Below, piece by piece: positions 1-7,173 of a DNA stretch of 64,000 nucleotides. The notes beneath the pieces are model-generated. The model was not told the origin of the DNA. It searched no databases and saw only the letters and a program-made list of their open reading frames with translations. Every line of letters begins with the position of its first letter. The first letter of the stretch is position 1. A program made the translations under genes and the position numbers. The stretch spans positions 22,347 to 86,346 of the forward strand of contig CAMFBN010000006.1 of the NCBI GenBank assembly GCA_945948535.1, in the 5' to 3' direction. This DNA comes from an uncultured Clostridia bacterium (lineage in GTDB: Bacteria; Bacillota; Clostridia; Oscillospirales; Oscillospiraceae).

Positions 1-2
1 TG

Positions 3-464
3 GCTATGATCGGCGTGTTCATCGATACCTTTATCGTTCTGACCATGACCGCGCTGGTCATTCTGACCTCCGGCGTTCTGGGCACTGTGGGCGCTGACGG
101 TGAGCTGCTCAGCGGCACCGCGCTGGCGCAGGCGGCTTTCAACCATTCTTTTGGCGGCTTCGGCAACGCCTTTGTGGCAATCTGCCTGCTGTTCTTTGCG
201 TTCTCCACCATTATCGGCTGGTATTTCTTCGGAGAATCCAATGTGAAGGCCCTGTTCAAGGGGAAGAAGGCAGCCCGGGTGGCTTACGGTGTCATCGCGC
301 TGGTCTTCATCGCCATCGGTTCTTTCCAGAAGGTTTCTCTGGTGTGGGATATGTCCGATATGTTCAACGGCCTGATGGTCATTCCCAACCTGCTGGCGGT
401 ACTGGCCCTCAGCGGCGTGGTCGCCAAGTTTGCGAAGGATGACAATAACCTGACCGGAGAATAA
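3..464 (+). CDS. Alanine/glycine:cation symporter (AGCS family), C-terminal part
   Basis: The reading frame is open at the window edge, so this is the last ~153 residues of a longer gene (the family is usually ~450-480 aa). It has three to four hydrophobic segments and the AGCS C-terminal signature 'FSTIIGWYFFGE'. The family imports alanine or glycine with Na+ across the cytoplasmic membrane. A bidirectional terminator follows. The substrate cannot be told from this fragment. Confidence 0.85.
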   Translation, partial: AMIGVFIDTFIVLTMTALVILTSGVLGTVGADGELLSGTALAQAAFNHSFGGFGNAFVAICLLFFAFSTIIGWYFFGESNVKALFKGKKAARVAYGVIALVFIAIGSFQKVSLVWDMSDMFNGLMVIPNLLAVLALSGVVAKFAKDDNNLTGE

Positions 465-470
465 AATAGC

Positions 471-502
471 TGCGCCGGGAAACTTTCCCGGCGCAATTTC
501 TC
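471..502. terminator. Bidirectional terminator between symporter and ecfT
   Basis: TGCGCCGGGA at 471-480 pairs with TCCCGGCGCA at 486-495. A T-rich tail follows on the plus strand, and an 'ATTTTA' run follows on the minus strand. It serves the two converging genes. Confidence 0.75.
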
Positions 503-1329
503 TATTGGAAGGGATTGAAATAGCGTCCGCCGTTTAAATAAGTCAGCGTCAGCGACAGGAGCATCAGAACGGCGCAGCTCAGCATACAGGCAAGATCCAA
601 TTTTGAAAAGGGCCTGCCGGAGTACCATGTGCGTTTCTTTTCCTTGCCAAAGCCCCGCAGCTCCATGGCATTGGAAATGGTTTCAATTCGTTCCATGGAG
701 GAAAGAATCAGGGGAATCAGAATGGCGCTGGCAGCTTTCAGACGGTGAATCAGATTGGCCTTTTTACTCATTTCCGTTCCCCGGGCCTGCTGGGCAAGGG
801 AAATGTCCCGATATTCCCGCTGAATGTCCGGGATATACCGCAGCGCCAGCGCCACAGCGTAGCTGATGCGGTAGCTGATGCCAATGCGGTTCAGGGAGGC
901 GGCAAACTCGGACGGATTCGTCGTGCACACAAACAGCAGAACGATGGGGATGGTGCAGGCGTTTTTCAGAATCACATTGAGGTGGTAGAACAGCTGTTCC
1001 GCCGTCACGCTGTAGGGGCCAGCAATGTGGAACAGAACCGTTTTCGTACCGTAGATATTGGTTCCGTGCATGGGGCTGAACAGGAAAATCAGGATGTTGT
1101 TCATCACAATATAGACGCACATGATCCCCAGCGTGACCGAAATGTCCTTCAGCTTCAGCCTTGCGATGCGGAACAGGAGTACAGCGGCGACGGTCATAGC
1201 CACCAGCAGCGGTGTGTAGAAGCTGGTCATGGCAGCCAGTGTCCACAGGATCAGACACACCAGCTTGCAGGCGCCTGTGAGCCGGTGGATGGGGGAGGGA
1301 CGGTCGATATAATTAAAGAGGTTGGTCAT
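502..1329 (-). CDS. ecfT: Energy-coupling factor transporter transmembrane protein EcfT
   Basis: This 275-aa membrane protein has about five hydrophobic segments and the cytoplasmic coupling motif of EcfT near residue 182 ('QARGTEM', the family's A-R-G box). EcfT links the ATPases to the substrate-binding S component. The start overlaps the ecfA stop by 4 nt, so the two are translationally coupled. It is the last gene of a four-gene operon. Confidence 0.9.
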   Translation of the reverse strand: MTNLFNYIDRPSPIHRLTGACKLVCLILWTLAAMTSFYTPLLVAMTVAAVLLFRIARLKLKDISVTLGIMCVYIVMNNILIFLFSPMHGTNIYGTKTVLFHIAGPYSVTAEQLFYHLNVILKNACTIPIVLLFVCTTNPSEFAASLNRIGISYRISYAVALALRYIPDIQREYRDISLAQQARGTEMSKKANLIHRLKAASAILIPLILSSMERIETISNAMELRGFGKEKKRTWYSGRPFSKLDLACMLSCAVLMLLSLTLTYLNGGRYFNPFQ

Positions 1330-3035
1330 TTGCGCACCTCCCGGTCTCTGGCAATAAAGCGGCGGGTGAACTCTTCGGAATTGTCAATGCCGCACAGGGC
1401 GGAAAGGTGGTACAGCGAGGTTTCCTTCAGGTGGGCTTCCGCTACAATCTGGGGATCGTTCAGCACCTCTGCCGCGGACTTGTCGGCGATGACCTTGCCC
1501 GCATGGAATACCACCGCTCTGGGGGTGTATTCCAGCATCAGGTGCATATCGTGGGTAATCAGGACAACCGTGATGCCCTGACGGTTCAGCTCCCGCAGAA
1601 AATCCATAATTTCCGTGTAATGCTTCAGATCCTGACCGGCGGTGGGCTCGTCCAGTAGAATCATCTCCGGCTTCAGAACCAGAATGGAAGCAATCGTCAC
1701 GCGCTTCTTCTGACCATAGCTCAGGGCGGAAACGGGCCAGTTTCGGAAGGGGTACAGTCCGCAGATTTTCAGTGTTTCCTCCACCCGGGGGCGGATTTCC
1801 TCCTCCGGCACCTGCCGGTTCCGAAGGCCCAGCGCCACTTCGTCATAAATCTGTGTCTTGGAAATCATCTGATTGGGATTCTGCATCACATAGCCAATGT
1901 GGTCAGCCCGCTCCTTGATGGACAAGGTGTTCAGGTCGATGCCGTTCAGTTCCAAAATACCGCTCTGGGCTTTCTCAAAACCGCAGACTACCTTGGAGAA
2001 GGTGGACTTTCCGGCGCCGTTGGTGCCGACAATGCTGAGCATCTCCCCCTTGTGTACCGTCACACTGACACCCCGCAGGGCATGGTGTCCGCCGTCGTAG
2101 GTAAAATCGAGATTTTCTGCCCGGAGCAGTACCGGCGCGGCGGCATTGACTTCGGCATTGGGATGCTGCTCGTACCAGCAGCGAACCTGTTCCTTCTGCG
2201 CATCGCTGAGAGTCAGCTCCGGGAGGTAGGAGGGGCGCATAGCTTTTGTCAATGCAACACCCGCGTATTTCAGTGCTGTGACATACAGCGGCTCCCGAAT
2301 GCCGCAGGCGGGAAGCAAATCGGTGCACAGCAGAGAGTCCGGATCCCCATCATAGCGAATACGCCCATCCTCCATCAGGATGACGCGGTCCACCGGTCGA
2401 TAGAGTACATCCTCTACCCGGTGCTCGATAATAATGACGGCGCAGCCGGTCCGCTTCTGAATCTCGTCGATCAGAACAATGGCCTGTTTCCCGGTAGCGG
2501 GGTCCAGATTGGCGAGCGGTTCATCAAACAGCAGAACGTCAACATTTCCGACCATAACGCCGCCCAGGCCGACCCGCTGCTTTTGCCCGCCGGATATTTC
2601 GTGGGGCGCATGGTTCAGAACCTGCTTAACATCCACCAGTTCCGCAATACGCGCTACTGTGTCGTGCATAGGGCCGACCGGAACGCAATCGTTCTCCAGC
2701 GCAAAGGCAATATCCTCCGCCACCGTCAGGCCGATAAACTGCCCATCGGAATCCTGCAAAACGGTTCCAACCGTTTGCGACAGTTCAAACAGGCCCATAT
2801 TCTGGGCATTTTTACCGCCGATGGTCAGGCTGCCGGTGGACTTTCCGGGATAGGAATTGGGTACAAGGCCGTTGATGCAGTGGGCAAGGGTGGACTTGCC
2901 GCAGCCGGAGGGCCCGGCAATCAGCACCTTTTCGCCCTTGTGAATGTCCAGATTGATGTGGTACAGGGTCGGCTCCGCCTGAGCGGTATACTGGAAACCG
3001 AAGTCCTGAAAACGGATAATGGGTTCATTCTCCAA
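1326..3035 (-). CDS. Fused ECF transporter ATPase (two ABC domains)
   Basis: Two ABC ATPase domains sit in one chain. The first has Walker A 'GPSGCGKST' and signature 'SGGQKQR'; the second, after about residue 300, has 'GTNGAGKST' and 'SYGQKKR'. In many Firmicutes EcfA1 and EcfA2 are separate genes, so this is a fusion of ~569 aa. I chose the TTG start at 3035 because AGGAGG lies 8 nt upstream; an ATG at 3086 in the same frame falls inside an intercistronic hairpin and lacks a ribosome site. Together with EcfT and the S component it energises vitamin or nucleoside-type uptake. Confidence 0.9.
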   Translation of the reverse strand: MENEPIIRFQDFGFQYTAQAEPTLYHINLDIHKGEKVLIAGPSGCGKSTLAHCINGLVPNSYPGKSTGSLTIGGKNAQNMGLFELSQTVGTVLQDSDGQFIGLTVAEDIAFALENDCVPVGPMHDTVARIAELVDVKQVLNHAPHEISGGQKQRVGLGGVMVGNVDVLLFDEPLANLDPATGKQAIVLIDEIQKRTGCAVIIIEHRVEDVLYRPVDRVILMEDGRIRYDGDPDSLLCTDLLPACGIREPLYVTALKYAGVALTKAMRPSYLPELTLSDAQKEQVRCWYEQHPNAEVNAAAPVLLRAENLDFTYDGGHHALRGVSVTVHKGEMLSIVGTNGAGKSTFSKVVCGFEKAQSGILELNGIDLNTLSIKERADHIGYVMQNPNQMISKTQIYDEVALGLRNRQVPEEEIRPRVEETLKICGLYPFRNWPVSALSYGQKKRVTIASILVLKPEMILLDEPTAGQDLKHYTEIMDFLRELNRQGITVVLITHDMHLMLEYTPRAVVFHAGKVIADKSAAEVLNDPQIVAEAHLKETSLYHLSALCGIDNSEEFTRRFIARDREVRK

Positions 3036-3056
3036 TGAGGATTCCTCCTGACGAAC

Positions 3057-3082
3057 AAAGGCAGGCGGTTGCGCCTGCCTTT
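3057..3082 (-). promoter_or_regulatory. Intercistronic hairpin between ecfS and ecfA
   Basis: AAAGGCAGGC (3057-3066) pairs perfectly with GCCTGCCTTT (3073-3082) around a 6-nt loop. There is no strong U-tract after it on the minus strand. It may partly terminate or stabilise mRNA between the S component and the ATPase gene; this is inference. Confidence 0.5.
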
Positions 3083-3095
3083 GCAATGCTGAAAA

Positions 3096-3644
3096 TTATT
3101 CCTTAGTCAGACTGCCGGCCTTAGTCTTGGTTGCGGCGTAGGCGATGCACAGCAGGCTTCCGACGATGGCGGTGGTAACAGCGTTGGCAACGGCGGCCAT
3201 CAGACCCTGGGCGATCAGCTTGTCCCAGGGCTCGCCCATCATGTACACATCCAGCACAGGGGCGACAGCCAGCCAGCAGATCAGGTGGCAAACCAGCTGG
3301 GAGATATTGAACTTAATCAGGCCCTTCTTACCCAGCTCGCCTTCCTCCATCTTCAGGGTCTTGGCGGCAATGCCCATCAGCAGACCGAACACGCCGGAAG
3401 CGATGACCCAGCTCCACCACACACCCCAGCCGTAGCTGAAGTCAATCAGCGTGTGTCCGATGAGACCGACGAGAGCGCCAGCAACGGGGCCGTAGACCAC
3501 GGCCAGGAATGCCAGCAGACCGTACTGCACAGAGATGCTGGTATTGGGCACGGGGCTGGGGATGGCGACAAAGCGGCCCAGAACGAAGAACAGGGCGGCG
3601 CCGATGCCAATGGCAACGATGGTTTTCACAGAGAATTTCTTCAT
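3096..3644 (-). CDS. ECF transporter S component, UPF0397 family
   Basis: This hydrophobic protein of 182 aa has the UPF0397 opening 'MKKFSVKTIVAIGIGAALF', the motif 'IPSPVPNTS' and 'GHTLIDFSYG'. S components bind the substrate in the membrane and use a shared EcfAAT module. The start at 3644 follows GGAGG by 8 nt; an ATG 15 nt upstream overlaps that ribosome site and is less likely. The substrate is not established. The neighbouring SAM hydroxide adenosyltransferase-type gene suggests adenosine or a SAM-related compound. Confidence 0.85.
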   Translation of the reverse strand: MKKFSVKTIVAIGIGAALFFVLGRFVAIPSPVPNTSISVQYGLLAFLAVVYGPVAGALVGLIGHTLIDFSYGWGVWWSWVIASGVFGLLMGIAAKTLKMEEGELGKKGLIKFNISQLVCHLICWLAVAPVLDVYMMGEPWDKLIAQGLMAAVANAVTTAIVGSLLCIAYAATKTKAGSLTKE

Positions 3645-3700
3645 GTTTTCTACCTCCATAGTAATTTCTATTCAGGCATAAATGCCAAAACAGCTTTCTC

Positions 3701-4546
3701 TCAGAAGCCCTTAAACGGCTCAATACGGATGCGCCAGGAGTTGCCTGTGCCGATGTTGTAGGCCCGGGCAAAGCTGCCCTGATTGATGGCAACAGCAACG
3801 CAGTCCAGGCTGTTGACATAGGCCAGCGCCTCGCCCACGTACACATCCGCAAAGCTCTTGGCAAACTGGATAATGTTGCGGTAGACGCAGCGGGTGTCAT
3901 TCTCAATGGTAATGCTCACCCGATCACCGTATTGAATGCCGGTTTGCAGGAACAGCGTCCGGGGGATGTTGGTCCACAGGCTGCCGAACCGCACGTCCAG
4001 CACATCAATGGTGCCGCACACGGCATGGCCTTCCATCCTCGGTTCGATTATGGGAAGCCGCACCAGTGAGTCTGTGTCCCGCAGAGGGCCGACCTCGGCA
4101 AAATCAATGATGCCGCTGGCAAGCCGCGCGCCGGTATAAGCGTAGACATCCCGTCCGTGGAAGGTGTAGCTTTCACCGGAGCGGGGGAGACGGTTCACAT
4201 TTTCATCGATTTCCCGGACTTCCTCAATGCCGTCAAACCGGATCACATGGGTCAGCGTACCGTTGTCGGGTGTAACGACATAGTGCCCACTGGCGGTCTT
4301 GACCACAACGCTCTTTCGGTCAGAGCCGACACCGGGATCCACCACAGATACAAATACGGTGCCCTGGGGCCAGTAACGAATCGTCTGGATCAGGCGATAG
4401 CTGGCTTCCCAAATATTGTAAGGGGTAATGTCGTGGGTCAGGTCGTGAATATTCAGTTGGGGGTGAACGGAATACGCAACGCCGTACATGGCGCTGACCG
4501 CGCCGTCCACAAGGCCGAAGTCCGTTTGAAATACCAGATGATTCAT
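3701..4546 (-). CDS. SAM hydroxide adenosyltransferase family protein (DUF62)
   Basis: This 281-aa protein belongs to the DUF62/SAM-dependent fluorinase-chlorinase fold. It shows the N-terminal 'QTDFGLVDGAVSAMYG', the family's 'DITHD'-like segment ('DLTHDITPYN') and 'VVDPGVGSDR'. Non-halogenase members hydrolyse SAM to adenosine and methionine. It opens an operon with an ECF transporter, which suggests a link between transported nucleoside or cofactor and SAM breakdown. The start follows a good -10/-35 at 4579-4606. Confidence 0.88.
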   Translation of the reverse strand: MNHLVFQTDFGLVDGAVSAMYGVAYSVHPQLNIHDLTHDITPYNIWEASYRLIQTIRYWPQGTVFVSVVDPGVGSDRKSVVVKTASGHYVVTPDNGTLTHVIRFDGIEEVREIDENVNRLPRSGESYTFHGRDVYAYTGARLASGIIDFAEVGPLRDTDSLVRLPIIEPRMEGHAVCGTIDVLDVRFGSLWTNIPRTLFLQTGIQYGDRVSITIENDTRCVYRNIIQFAKSFADVYVGEALAYVNSLDCVAVAINQGSFARAYNIGTGNSWRIRIEPFKGF

Positions 4547-4578
4547 GTCTGTGTTACCTCCGGGGAATTCTATAGTTC

Positions 4579-4606
4579 ATTATACAGGCTGCGGCGAGAT
4601 TGTCAA
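4579..4606 (-). promoter_or_regulatory. SigA-type promoter of the SAM hydrolase-ecf operon
   Basis: On the minus strand TTGACA (4606-4601) and TATAAT (4584-4579) are separated by 16 nt, both perfect consensus boxes. Confidence 0.8.
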
Positions 4607-4633
4607 TGGAAAACATTTTTTCGTATGCTGTCG

Positions 4634-4662
4634 TTGCAATGAGCGGATACCTATGCTATAAT
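4634..4662 (+). promoter_or_regulatory. SigA-type promoter of the flavin reductase gene
   Basis: TTGCAA, 17 nt, then TATAAT preceded by TGC (extended -10). It lies 21 nt upstream of the start codon. Confidence 0.8.
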
Positions 4663-4682
4663 ATGGAATAGGGAGTGATTTT

Positions 4683-5213
4683 ATGAAGAAAAAAGTAGAT
4701 GCTTTTGACTACGCCAAAGTGATCTGCAAAGCGCTGCGTAAGGGCGTACTGCTGACGACCCGCGCTGGCGACCGCGTGAATACCATGACCATCGGTTGGG
4801 GCAAGATCGGCGTGGAATGGGGGAAGCCCATTTTTATTGCCTATGTGCGCGACAGCCGCTATACAAAGCAGCTTTTGGAGGAATCCGGGGAATTTACGGT
4901 CAATGTTCCGATGAACGAGGAAAACCGGGAGATACTGGGCTACTGCGGCAGCAAGTCAGGCCGCGACACCGACAAAATCCGTGACAGGAAGCTGGAAACT
5001 GTGGATTCCGATGTGGTGGCAGCCCCGGGAATTGTACAGTTTCCCCTGACCTTGGAGTGTAAGGTGATCTACCAGCAGAAGCAGGAGCTTGCGCAAATGC
5101 CCCGGGAGGTAATCGGAAGATTCTATCCTCCGGTGGGAGCGGAAGCGGCGCCTGATATGCACACCGCGTTCTACGGTGAAATCGTGAATGCGTATCTTAT
5201 CGAGAAGGACTGA
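4683..5213 (+). CDS. Flavin reductase-like domain protein
   Basis: This 176-aa protein has an FMN-binding split-barrel pattern: an N-terminal 'GVLLTTRAGDRVNTMTIGWG', then 'YVRDSRYT' and 'FTVNVP'. Members bind FMN and reduce flavin or an unknown acceptor. It stands alone between its own promoter and a strong terminator. The physiological substrate is unknown. Confidence 0.8.
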   Translation: MKKKVDAFDYAKVICKALRKGVLLTTRAGDRVNTMTIGWGKIGVEWGKPIFIAYVRDSRYTKQLLEESGEFTVNVPMNEENREILGYCGSKSGRDTDKIRDRKLETVDSDVVAAPGIVQFPLTLECKVIYQQKQELAQMPREVIGRFYPPVGAEAAPDMHTAFYGEIVNAYLIEKD

Positions 5214-5219
5214 CAGTAT

Positions 5220-5256
5220 GTAAGCCGCTGCGTGGCGCAGCGGCTTACTTTTTTTC
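5220..5256 (+). terminator. Terminator of the flavin reductase gene
   Basis: GTAAGCCGCTGCG (5220-5232) pairs with CGCAGCGGCTTAC (5236-5248) around a 3-nt loop and is followed by seven T residues. Confidence 0.9.
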
Positions 5257-5422
5257 ATGGAGGAATTCTGGGTTCCCTGACGTGTGATTTTCTATTCGAC
5301 TGGATGATTCTTAAAAGTTCTGTCAAAATTACCAGTACCGGGCGGTAAAAACCGGCGGCAATCAGCAAAGCGCAAGAATTGTCGAATTTTGCAAAATTCT
5401 TGTAGCAGTTCTGTCAAGAGTG

Positions 5423-5431
5423 TGTTACAAT
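5423..5431 (+). promoter_or_regulatory. Possible extended -10 promoter of prs
   Basis: TGTTACAAT matches an extended -10 (TGn-TACAAT), about 74 nt before the prs start. No clear -35 is seen at the right distance. Confidence 0.4.
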
Positions 5432-5504
5432 AGGAACGTTGGTTTCTATCGCATTGCATTTCACTATGAATACTGTAGCGTTGAGATGGAGGAGAGATAT
5501 TACC

Positions 5505-6650
5505 ATGTCGAACAACAATATCACGCCGTCAGATTTTTTTAATCCGGATACGCAGGTTGCGCATCTTGGATTGATTGCTTGTCCGGGTGCAGAGGAACTG
5601 ACCAACCTGATCGATGGTCACCTTCGCACATGGGCAAGGGAAGCTGGCATTGAGAAGGACACGTTTGTCATTGACTGTGACTGCCCCCGCTTTCAAAGCG
5701 GCGACGCAAAGGGCCTCGTCAAGGAGTCTGTCCGGGGAGACGATATTTTCTTCGTCGTAGACCCCGGCAACTACAGCCTGACCTATAATCTGTTCGGTCA
5801 GGAAAACCATATGTCTCCGGACGACCACTTTGCGAACCTGAAGCGGCTGATTCAGGCAGTGGCAGGCAGAGCCCACCGTATGACGGTTATCATGCCCAGT
5901 CTGTACGGCGGCCGGCAGCACCGGCGTGTTGCCCGTGAAAGCCTGGACTGCGCGGTTGCTTTGCAGGAGCTGCAGAGCATGGGCGTTCAGAACATCATTA
6001 CCTTCGATGCCCACGATCCGCGGCTGATGAACGCGGTTCCGCTGATGAGCTTCGATAATGTGATGCCAACCTATCAGGTGCTGAAAACACTCCTGCGTAA
6101 GATGCCCGAGCTGAGCTTCGACAAGGATGACTTTATTGTCATCAGCCCTGATGAAGGCGCCATCAACCGGAATATGTATTTTTCCAGTGTTCTGGGCTGC
6201 AATCTTGGTATGTTCTACAAGCGCCGGGACTATACCCGGGTGGTGAATGGCCGTAACCCGATCGTTGCGCATGAGTATCTCGGTGAGAGCGTGGAAGGGA
6301 AGACCGTTTTCATTGCCGATGATATTATCGCCTCCGGTGAAAGTATGCTGGAGGTTGCCGGAGAGCTGAAAAAGCGCGGGGCGAAGAACATTATCGCCAA
6401 CGCTACCTTCCCGCTGTTTACCAGTGGTGTCGCCAAGTTTGATGAGGCGGTCCGGGAGGGTACGCTGACTGCCGTTCTCGGTACCAACCTGACCTACCGC
6501 AAGCCGGAGCTTTTGAGCAGAGAATGGTACTTTGACGTGGACTGCTCCAAGTACTGCGCATACTTTGTTGTTGCCATCAACCATGAGATGAGTGTCTCCT
6601 CCATTTGCGACCCCATCAAGAAGATTGAAGCGCTGCTGAAGAATCGCTGA
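5505..6650 (+). CDS. prs: Ribose-phosphate pyrophosphokinase
   Basis: PRPP synthetase makes 5-phosphoribosyl-1-pyrophosphate from ribose-5-phosphate and ATP for nucleotide, His and Trp synthesis. Visible are 'SLYGGRQHRR' (flexible-loop/ATP region), 'FDAHDPR' (metal/His loop) and the PRPP-binding loop 'VFIADDIIASGESM'. At 381 aa it is longer than the ~315-aa classic enzyme, matching a longer clostridial form. ATG 5505 is chosen for the GGAGGA site 8-12 nt upstream; an in-frame ATG at 5439 lacks one. Confidence 0.92.
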   Translation: MSNNNITPSDFFNPDTQVAHLGLIACPGAEELTNLIDGHLRTWAREAGIEKDTFVIDCDCPRFQSGDAKGLVKESVRGDDIFFVVDPGNYSLTYNLFGQENHMSPDDHFANLKRLIQAVAGRAHRMTVIMPSLYGGRQHRRVARESLDCAVALQELQSMGVQNIITFDAHDPRLMNAVPLMSFDNVMPTYQVLKTLLRKMPELSFDKDDFIVISPDEGAINRNMYFSSVLGCNLGMFYKRRDYTRVVNGRNPIVAHEYLGESVEGKTVFIADDIIASGESMLEVAGELKKRGAKNIIANATFPLFTSGVAKFDEAVREGTLTAVLGTNLTYRKPELLSREWYFDVDCSKYCAYFVVAINHEMSVSSICDPIKKIEALLKNR

Positions 6651-6669
6651 TATCCCCGCAAAAACACAG

Positions 6670-6701
6670 CCTCCCGTTCCAAACCGGAACGGGAGGTTTT
6701 G
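6670..6701. terminator. Terminator between prs and the cotJC 3' part
   Basis: CCTCCCGTTCC (6670-6680) pairs with GGAACGGGAGG (6686-6696). TTTT follows on the plus strand, and a T-rich stretch (6660-6665 read in reverse) follows on the minus strand. It can end both prs and cotJC. Confidence 0.8.
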
Positions 6702-6704
6702 TGC

Positions 6705-7118
6705 TTACATATCCATTGCAGGGTTCATATAGTATACATTTTTCTGATTCAGTTTCTCCCGCAATAATTGCGCGGCTTCTCCGAACCTTTGGAAATGGAC
6801 GATTTCCCGTTCACGCAGGAACTTAATCACATCGTTGACATCGGGATCGTCACTAAGCCTGAGAATATTGTCATAGGTAACCCGCGCTTTCTGCTCTGCC
6901 GCGAGGTCCTCCACCAGATCTGCCATGGGGTCTCCCTTGACGGCCATGCTGGCAGCGTTCCAGGGGCTGCCGGATGCGGCGGTGGGATATACACCCACGG
7001 TGTGGTCGACGAAATATGGTGCGAATCCGGCATCTTTGATCTGCCCATCATTGAGATTTCTTGTCAGCTGATGCACAATCGCGCCAATCATCTCCAGGTG
7101 ACCCAGTTCCTCTGTACC
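6705..7118 (-). CDS. cotJC: 3' part of split cotJC (Mn-catalase-type spore coat protein)
   Basis: This frame encodes the C-terminal two thirds of CotJC, beginning at the metal-binding segment 'EELGHLEMIGAIVHQL' and including 'DLVEDLAAEQKAR' and 'REREIVHFQRF', whose Glu and His residues are manganese-catalase ligands. It has no start codon of its own except an internal ATG at 7091. The frame runs on through the recombination core at 7114-7118 into element DNA. The missing N-terminal half lies at 24664-24915. Joined at the shared GGTAC, the two give 597 nt, an in-frame 198-aa CotJC of normal length. Unless excised, this gene is broken. Confidence 0.9.
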   Translation of the reverse strand, partial: GTEELGHLEMIGAIVHQLTRNLNDGQIKDAGFAPYFVDHTVGVYPTAASGSPWNAASMAVKGDPMADLVEDLAAEQKARVTYDNILRLSDDPDVNDVIKFLREREIVHFQRFGEAAQLLREKLNQKNVYYMNPAMDM

Positions 7119-7141
7119 CGGAGAAGCATCGGAAATGTTCC
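7114..7141. other. Right attachment site of the cotJC element
   Basis: The core GTACC (7114-7118) is followed by the element arm GAAGCATCGGAAATGTTCC (7123-7141). The same core and a 17/19-matching inverted arm lie at 24708-24732. Left of the core is cotJC; right of it is element DNA. Confidence 0.8.
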
Positions 7142-7173
7142 AAAAAACAGTGGACAGGCAATGTCTGTCAGTT

